From Lingula anatina (Eukaryota; Brachiopoda; Lingulata; Lingulida; Lingulidae), in the NCBI RefSeq assembly GCF_001039355.2, contig NW_019776079.1:1457894-1519893 (forward strand): DNA of 62,000 nt. The letters run 5' to 3'. The notes beneath the pieces were generated by a model that worked only from the letters and a program-made list of their open reading frames with translations, did not search any database and was not told the DNA's origin. The position numbers and the translations under genes are program-made. Positions 54,983-62,000 of the stretch are shown here, one piece after another (positions within the stretch are counted from its first letter, which is position 1; each line of letters starts with the position of its first letter).

Positions 54983-57900
54983 GTAAGTACATTTTGTAAT
55001 GAGGAGGGATAGATTTAAAAAAAGATGGCAACATTTGGAAAAGGAAATAAAGTGTATCTTTGAAATATTGTTGTTACTTACAAATTATAAATGTATTATA
55101 CTAGTTTTTTATTTTCCAGGATTTATCATCTTCAGTGGCAAAAATTTACTTCCTGATAGAAATAAATTAATATATAACTTTAAAAACTTAAGAGCTTGCT
55201 TTTGATGAAATATTGATATTCAGATTTGTTAGAACTAAATTAGTACTTCCAGGCATGTTGTTGCTTACCCAAAGCTAATGTGATTTGCTGTAAGTGAAAA
55301 TGACATTATAATTTCATGAGGTGAAAATAAAAGATCTAAATCTAATGGATGCATTAAAAAAAACCCAGTCCTTACGATGAATTGAGGGTAGCTAATTTTC
55401 TAAAATTTACTTTGCATTTCATGTAAACACACCAGGTGGATTGCGTCAATTTATGACATTATATATGTAATTAGTAAATTTCCTTTGTTTTTTTTTGTTT
55501 TTTTTTTACAGTCCTGATGTGCTAGACCCCTCTAATGTTCCTGACAGTTGCCAACCTTCATCTCAGACTTACTCAGGGTGTTTTGGACTGCCTTATCAAG
55601 TAAGTGTTTACTCATATAGAACAGAGCTACTTTGAACTGTTGGCCATCCTACTCTTGATGTGTGTATGGTATAATGCAGCTTGTAAGTAGAGTCCCAGGC
55701 ACAAGATGTAAGCAAAGATCCCTCCAACCTTTTGATCCCATCAACATAGTTGTTGAATTTTGTATGAGGGTTATTGTGTATTCTATTCAGACTTAAAGAA
55801 TGAAAAATTGTTTTGTACCATGTAGCTCAGCTGGCTACTCACATATACCAGTACAGTTCGTGTACAGGGGCAGATGGAGGCCGTCTTCTGGGTCTCATGG
55901 AAGACGGTCAGTATTTTTCAAGTTTACATTGACAGGCACAAAATAGCTTTGGATCCGCCTCTGCATACATCTAAACATAGGTCATGTACTGGCAATAACA
56001 TTTCCATTATGGTGGATGAAAGCTTGTAGACCAATAATCCAGTGAAAAATAACAACCATAGATATCTGCAGTGTCCCTTTGGAACACACCCCCACATTAT
56101 AAAACTGAATTATTTTCCATTGCCAATTCAATAGTTCCATGTATTTATTGGCTGAGCCAATCACAAGGAAGCCGTTGAAATCATCTGAAAATGTTGCAAC
56201 TCGACCTATCTGCATGATACTTCCCACGGGGAGCCCTGTCTCCATGGCAACAGCTAGGAGGTCAATATAGAGCTGGTTATTATCATGTGAGCCACTGCTC
56301 AAACAGGAAAATGGATCTTTTTCACCAGCTTCCATTAAGCCCACTGTCAGCTGCTAGTATTACTTTATAATTATCTGAGAATGCTGCTGTAGACAGAGAG
56401 CTAGGTGCTGTTTTTTTTTCTCTCCCTCTACTCAGCGTTGTTTTATCAATACTTTCTTTTGTCTTCTGGTGGTGAATAATAGGAGTTAATGGAATAATGC
56501 AGCACTATTTTCCCCATACAAACAAACCATCCATAAAACATTAGAGGTTTGTGTTATAGGAGTTCTGTATTCAGTCAATGCCTCCTATTCAAATGGCCCC
56601 ATACATTCTGTCGTGTTTGTTGTTGGGGAATGCTGTCAAAGAATTGTCCATGGCAAAACTAACAGGTTCTCTTTTACCTGAGGGAGCACAGCTTATTGAT
56701 GTGCAAATTGTGTGAAAAACATCCACATAGTACCTGGCAAACTGTGTATTGAATTCTGGCTGTATGGATCTGTATAATTGATACATGGAGGCCACACCCC
56801 ATTAATGGCAGTCCTTTGTCAACGTAGTTACCTGGTGTGCAATTATCAGGTATTGTCACGTGACCTTATGACAACAGCAGGTTTGATTATTAAGCTGAAC
56901 ACCAGCCATCAAGCAGAAAGCTTGGAGAAGGTTGTGGAGGAGAGAGGTGGCGTGAACAGCTCTTACATGAGTCCCGTCGGTACACTTGAGAAATACAGGC
57001 TGTCAATAGGACCATGCTCCTCGAGACTAGAGGATGTAGCACTATACTGGAAGCCGCTGGATATACAAAATTGGACAAGGTAATGTTGAGGAAATCCCTG
57101 TGGTAGTTACTTGTGGGAGGTATTTGTTTGTGTTATGAAAAGAGAACTAGGCAAATACAGACATGCTGAAAACTTTTCAGAATGGCCGGACATTTGGACA
57201 GGCAGTAATGAAAAATTTGACGGACCGAACGGATTTTTGTCGGACTGAAATCACTCTATTCGTTTGAGACAGATACTACCAGTATGATTAGGTAGCTTAC
57301 TTTGTTTGTGAATGTGATAGGTTTGAAATGGAAGGGAAAAAGCTTTAGGTTTTAAATATTTTTATTAGTGAAGTATGTCAAATGATGACTGTACATTCAA
57401 AATTGAGGTTCATAAAACTCTTGTCGGTTCTTTGGACCGACCAAGTCCAATTTTGTACTGGTCCAAACAAATGTTCACGGTCATGACCGATCAGACCAAC
57501 AGTTTCAGCATGTCTGCAAATATCGCGATTTGGGTGTAGTAACCAAAACATAAGCCAAGGTGGTGCGAGAAAGGTGGGTTTTGAATTCACCTTATCAAAA
57601 TGTAGGGAATGCTTTAAAATGTATCTCTTACTTCGAAATGTTCAGATATTTACCTTCTTGTGTGGCTCGCTACCCGCATTTCCATTCTGTAAAATTCTTG
57701 TCAGCTAACCAACCTGTTTAATCCATGGGGAAGAGTGGAATAAAACAGTAATCAGTGACAATTTTTATTGAAGTGGTCTTGACACTGGCTATTGAGACAT
57801 ACTACATTGTTGTAGAATGAAGTATACATGTTGCCATAAACTCCTTTGGTTTTGTTGTCCCATTTTACAGGAAACATTGTTGGCCTGAGTATACCAAGTT

Positions 57901-60900
57901 AGTTTCTGAACATTTAATCATATTTTAGAACCAAGGATCAACAACATATAATCAGTATGGGAGACCGTTAGTAGTAGCATCCATGCTTTGATTAAAGGTT
58001 TGAATGTACTGGCCTATAATCTGGTACATACTTTACTGGTATATTATTACTTCTGATAAGATAATGGTGCAGTTAATGATTGCTAAACCCTGGATGGTTT
58101 GTAATGAGAGGCTCCACTGTGACACTGATAGGGGAAGGTACTCTAAAGAGGACAACCGTTGCTAAACTCTTCACTCTGTAGGTGAAACACACCAGTAGTA
58201 GTCTGGTCAGTCCCTTTCTCTGGGTATGTGACTGTTTATGGCAACGTCCCATACCCCAGGTAAACATTTCTCATCTCCCACTTTTTGTGTGAAAAAAAAA
58301 ATCCATAACATAAATTTAGCTTATAACATAGTAGATAAAATATCACCATGATGCACTGTTTCTGTTTCAGGATCACAACTATGGAGCCCCTCCCCCACCA
58401 ACCCCGCCGCAGTCCCCTCCTCTGCAGTCCCCAATCTCCCCGGGGGTGCCCAGGGTCAACGGCCACGTGGACCACGGAGTGGACGACACCACAGTGGTAG
58501 ACCATATCACTGAGGTGATAGAGAGCGTGGTCAACGAGGTCCACAGCAGTAACAGCAGCCTGAGCAGCAGCAGCAGTGGTGGCAATGTTGGTGCAGGGGG
58601 AGCTGGGACGGGAGAGGTCCAGGTGGTGGAAGAGGAGGACTGGTCATATAGTGTCACCCGCTGTATATGTAACATGGACCATGATGATGGATACATGATC
58701 TGTTGTGACCAGTGCAGGTGAGTTTTGTTTGGATTTTCAGTTACACTACTTTTACGTGATGATAATAGCAATAATGATAAAGCGATAGTTGTCTTGGAAA
58801 GAAACAGTACACTGTTCTCAGTGTATTACCTAGAGTTGACAAATTCCCAGAAAATTGGTATAATTTGAAAGATTCAATGTACTGGCGAGTATGTAGTTTA
58901 GAAGAAAGGAGTGAACACAGTTTTGCAGAATAGGTCCTTTTAATTTTCCTAGTTGTTACTTCTGTCATTTGTTTAGTATGACATATGTTACTCTTGTTAA
59001 TTGTATTTGTGAGCTAGTAATTTTCTGGATGAGAATTTGTGAAATATTAATAAACTCTTTATGTTTGTCTGAGTTTTGCTTTTTGACAGAATTTCCTGCA
59101 TTACATTACATTACCTCTTGAGGAAAGAAGAATGTTTTTCCAGTATCTTCAAATACCATTGAATGAAACGTATGATTTATTCTTGCGCTTTTCATCAGTA
59201 ACTCAAAGCTGTTTGCATTTTGAGTAGCAAATACTTCCTACTTCATATTCAGGGCAGCTGTATCTTGATAATTGTGTGTCATCAATATGTTGCATTTTTG
59301 AACAATCTCATGTTATGTTGTTTAATTGAAAGTAGCACTGGGAGATCAGCAGTGTCAGTGCCAGTTGGTTCTGCTGACTCATCAGCTTGGCGATACTGAG
59401 TCACTGCTAAAAATGATTGCGAAAATTGCTTTCTGCCATGGTGGCATTTCTAAGGAAAATAACTGTAAGGTATGAACAGGTGAAAATGAAAGGAGAGAAA
59501 TCACAGGATTGACACCTTGGATGAGGCGTTTATTGTTCATGATTGTTATCGTTATGGTAATTCCTCACAGTTGCTTCAATTTTCAGTTTCAATTTGCCTT
59601 GAGATGACATTGCGCAAAAAGGAGGAGTGCATATTGTTGGATAAACTCTATTTCAAAAGATACACATTCTTATAAGCCTTGATTTTAAAGAGAAGTATTA
59701 CATAGTAAGTTAAGGGTAGAGACATATGTTTTTGCATTTTGTGTTGTGCCATATACATTCTCATTGAACATTAAGATCCACTCTTGACAGTTTTGAGCCA
59801 GACTCAACTCTTGCCAAGGGTGCACTGCAACCTTTTATGGTAGATAACTTGATAAGGCTGCCCATATTGCTGCAGTAGGGCTCACTGCCATGTGTGTGGG
59901 GGGTGAACTTGACCACTTTGTTGGGTTTGCTTCCAGTGTCTGGCAGCATATTGACTGTGTCATGTTGGACAGGACGAACATCCCAGAGACGTACTACTGT
60001 GAAACCTGCAGGCCCAGGGAGGTGGACAGGGAGAGGGCTATTAGGATACAGACCAGGAAAAAAGCTGACATGTCAGGTAAGGAGGGTGAAAAAAAGGAGA
60101 GAAGATAGATGCATCTAGATGAAGTAAAATTAGAGAAAGCTTGATAAGTTGCTAGCTATGTAACAGTTGACAGTGAATGCATGTTGATGTGACAAACCTG
60201 TTAAGCTGTAGGTTTTGTAGAACTCTGATGTAATGAGAAGTAGTCAGTTTATAAGCACTTTTCTTAAGCAGTTAGAGCTTTGATTTACTGTTGAGACAGG
60301 TACTGGTTGGAAGGTAGAAAAATTCCAAGGCTTCGCTTAATCGGGCAATAACAAAAGAGCAAGCCTGCTGTTTGTATGCAAATTGGACAATATGTAAAAA
60401 GCATTGACTTCTTTGTTTATACACAACTAACCCAGCACTCCTACTTTTCTTAATCCTTAACAATATCTTTGTTTGATTTTCTAGTAATTGCCCCACTGAT
60501 ATTATAGATGACTGTTTCTAGAGACTGAACTCAGAACACTATACATTATCACAACACTGGTTGGTGTCATTGCTCTTTCTTAGTTCTCGTGTATACATTG
60601 CTCGTTAAACAATGGGTATTTGTATACCTATTAGGATTGCTTGAACTTCTGTTCAGTTTCATTGTTCAGTCTTTCAATAGAAAGAATTGAAAATCAATGC
60701 ATTCAGATAATAAGTTCCATTCTGTGCATATATATATATCGTCAACCATTAATATTGAATGACTTTATGATAAATATTGCTTTCTTAGTTAAACATTAAT
60801 GAAAGCATATTGAATCAAATTTTTAGAACCAGTTGGTGTGCATTGCTTCACCAATTATATTTTCAGTATAAAGCAGATGTTTTGTAGTGTGAGCAATATC

Positions 60901-61795
60901 CAAAATACTATTTTGTTTCATGATGTTTGGTTGATGATGATAATGATTGCCCCTTCCCCCCTTTTTGTTTTCAAATTATTATTATCAAAATTGGGTATAT
61001 AAGCTATTTGGCTGTAATTCTGTGTTCTCTGTTGAGATTGAAAACTGCCCAGCAGAATCACACAGCAAGACTGGTTTATGAGAGCTGTTTAGAGTTATGG
61101 TGCCTTTGGAATATCATGCATAGACTGTAAGAGAGGTTGTAATATGGATGCACTTTCATTTATTTTAGCTCAGTTATTGTCTTTTTCTGTCATGGGAAGA
61201 AGTGTCATGCAACTCCAGAGAGTGCTGTACATAGTATTTATCATCTTTGCTATCAATTTCAGATACCAGCTCAGATAGTGATAATGAAACTTCATACATA
61301 GCCAAGGCCAGTTCTCCCACTTCCATTACCCTTACCCCAACCAAGAAAAATAAGAAGGAAACACATGTAATCAGTGACAATAATAACAAAGGAGATAAGA
61401 AAAAAATAAAGGAAAAGAAGAACAAAAACAAAAGAACTGTTAAGGCAGAATATGAAGATGGCAACAGCAATAGTAGTGTATCTGACAAACAGAAGAAGAA
61501 AAATTCAGTAAGCAGTAATATTGATACATGTTGTTTTTTTCTTGCTAGTTGAGTTTATATTATAATCATTATTACAGATATTATGCTCATGAAGAAAAAT
61601 GTAAACAGAAAATGTCATATTTAGTGAAGGCAGTGTAACAAAATAGTTTCAGAAAGGGGGGAGAAAGCACCAGAACTAAGTCCAACCTTTTCCAAACGAA
61701 ATTTGTTTTGTTGGTTATTAAGTCCACTATTAAGTTGTCATTTTGTAAAATTCCAGAATTTCCGAGAAGGCGAGAGGAAATCTACTCGAATGAAG
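54888..61795 (+). CDS. KMT2E: KMT2E (MLL5)/SETD5-family protein, 5' part with PHD finger
   Basis: Join 54888-54982, 55512-55599, 58371-58717, 59937-60076, 61263-61507, 61757-61795; 318 residues, then off the right edge. An in-frame TAG at 54861-54863 supports the start. The landmarks follow vertebrate KMT2E in order: GLPY + DHNYGAPPPPTPPQSPP, a Ser-rich stretch, and a C4HC3 PHD finger (about residues 158-203). Then come DRERAIRIQTRKKADMSD, SSPTSITLTPTKKNKK, a Lys-rich region and NFREGERKSTRMK. In KMT2E the PHD finger reads H3K4me3. The conserved DDGYMICC Asp and SVWQHIDC Trp are present. SETD5 lacks the PHD, so KMT2E-like is the better name; the single invertebrate gene may be co-orthologous to both. 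The SET domain is outside the window. Confidence 0.93.
55512..55599 (+). CDS. KMT2E: KMT2E-like coding exon 2
   Basis: The acceptor TTTTTTTACAG and donor GTAAGT flank 88 nt ending YSGCFGLPYQ. This resembles the SYIGLPYA that precedes DHNYG in vertebrate KMT2E. Phase 2/0. Confidence 0.85.
55600..58370 (+). other. KMT2E-like intron 3 (2.8 kb) with one MITE
   Basis: Contains the family G element (57158-57516). Open frames on the minus strand here (for example 55982-56344) match nothing recognised and are taken as chance. Confidence 0.65.
57158..57516. mobile_element. MITE family G with CAAATA target duplication
   Basis: Ends CAGACATGCTGAAAACT...AGTTTCAGCATGTCTG, flanked by CAAATA at 57152-57157 and 57517-57522. 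It is 359 bp. A CAG start is hAT-like, although the duplication seen is 6 rather than 8 bp. Confidence 0.87.
58371..58717 (+). CDS. KMT2E: KMT2E-like coding exon 3 (Pro-rich, Ser-rich, first half of PHD)
   Basis: The acceptor CTGTTTCAG and donor GTGAGT flank 347 nt. It encodes DHNYGAPPPPTPPQSPP, a Ser run (SSNSSLSSSSSGG), then TRCICNMDHDDGYMICCDQC. Phase 0/2. The antisense frame at 58379-58771 is a shadow. Confidence 0.96.
58718..59936 (+). other. KMT2E-like intron 4
   Basis: 1.2 kb with no repeat or additional exon recognised. It splits the PHD finger at the Ser codon before VWQHIDC. Confidence 0.8.
59937..60076 (+). CDS. KMT2E: KMT2E-like coding exon 4 (second half of PHD)
   Basis: The acceptor GCTTCCAG and donor GTAAGG flank 140 nt encoding VWQHIDCVMLDRTNIPETYY, CETCRPREVDRER and then AIRIQTRKKADMS. 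It supplies the PHD His, Cys and final Cys pair. Phase 2/1. Confidence 0.96.
60077..61262 (+). other. KMT2E-like intron 5
   Basis: 1.2 kb, AT-rich, with nothing further recognised. Confidence 0.8.
61263..61507 (+). CDS. KMT2E: KMT2E-like coding exon 5
   Basis: The acceptor ATCAATTTCAG is followed by TSSDSDNETSYIAKASSPTS and ITLTPTKKNKKET, then a Lys/Asn-rich segment. SPTSITLT corresponds to TPTSITLT of vertebrate KMT2E. The donor is placed at GTAAGC after ..KKKNS, giving phase 0; the open frame continues past it without homology. Confidence 0.85.
61757..61795 (+). CDS. KMT2E: KMT2E-like coding exon 6 (39 nt)
   Basis: The acceptor AAATTCCAG and donor GTAAGC flank 13 codons, NFREGERKSTRMK. 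This aligns with the AFREGSRKSSRVK motif of vertebrate KMT2E. Phase 0/0. Confidence 0.88.
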
Positions 61796-62000
61796 GTAAG
61801 CTGTTGATACAAGTTCTGTTGATTACTGTCTGCTAGCAAGTACAGTTGATTAGTCGAGTCCAGGCAGAGGTGTGTTTAGGGAATTAATTCCATCTTGATA
61901 TCTGTGATCTAGTTAATAAGGGATTCAGTGTCAGTAGGTGCCACATTTAGATAATAAGATTTTTGCCATATTATAATGCCAGATCATAATAGCACACATA

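Noticed and set aside
55982-56344. 120-residue minus-strand frame in a KMT2E-like intron
   Set aside because: Some phrases look protein-like, but I could not tie it to a known family or find flanking conserved exons.
58379-58771. 130-residue antisense open frame opposite KMT2E-like exon 3
   Set aside because: It mirrors a conserved plus-strand coding exon with low-complexity Ser/Pro codons; a compositional shadow.

Overview
This 62 kb window is AT-rich animal nuclear DNA. Genes are split into short exons with GT-AG introns, microsatellites are dense, and non-autonomous inverted-repeat (MITE-like) elements are common. Three protein-coding genes can be reconstructed by joining conserved exons with compatible splice phases. 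Short exons, kilobase introns, and a CADPS that lacks vertebrate-specific inserts suggest a marine invertebrate, possibly a lophotrochozoan such as a mollusc. That placement is inference. There is one 65-base N gap (33188-33252) and two single Ns (3462, 28102), so this is a draft assembly.

Left (1 to about 3.5 kb, minus strand): the N-terminal part of an APMAP / strictosidine-synthase-like gene, five coding exons (3514 down to 365), with the rest beyond the left edge. Its first coding exon may carry only 8 coding bases. From 3.5 to about 8.8 kb I see no gene, only diverged repeats and one MITE.

Centre (10127-49823, minus strand): a nearly complete CADPS/CAPS (UNC-31) gene for the dense-core vesicle priming factor. 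There are 25 coding exons totalling about 1287 residues, assuming the gap hides about 61 coding bases of exon 5. The order is a Ser/acidic N-terminus, a conserved N-terminal region, C2-like, PH, and the MUN region. All exon phases join without frameshift. Two unlisted in-frame microexons (24 nt and 12 nt) with strong splice signals are predicted in its introns. A partial duplicate of the PH-region exon 10 lies just downstream of that exon.

Right (about 50.2 kb to the edge, plus strand): the 5' part of a KMT2E (MLL5)/SETD5-family gene. It has a probable non-coding first exon, then six coding exons (54888-61795, 318 residues) including a PHD finger; the SET domain lies past the right edge. CADPS and this gene are head to head, with about 0.4-0.6 kb between the CADPS start codon and the putative first KMT2E exon. 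NRF1-like and YY1-like motifs lie between them, suggesting a shared bidirectional promoter.

Introns hold at least six MITE-like families (several with visible target-site duplications), minisatellite arrays with units of about 28, 41, 43, 60 and 310 bp, and a low-copy dispersed repeat. No transposase, reverse transcriptase, tRNA, rRNA or CRISPR array was recognised. The most interesting items are the two predicted CADPS microexons, the duplicated exon piece, and the CADPS-KMT2E linkage, which mirrors the human pairs CADPS2/KMT2E (chr 7) and CADPS/SETD5 (chr 3).
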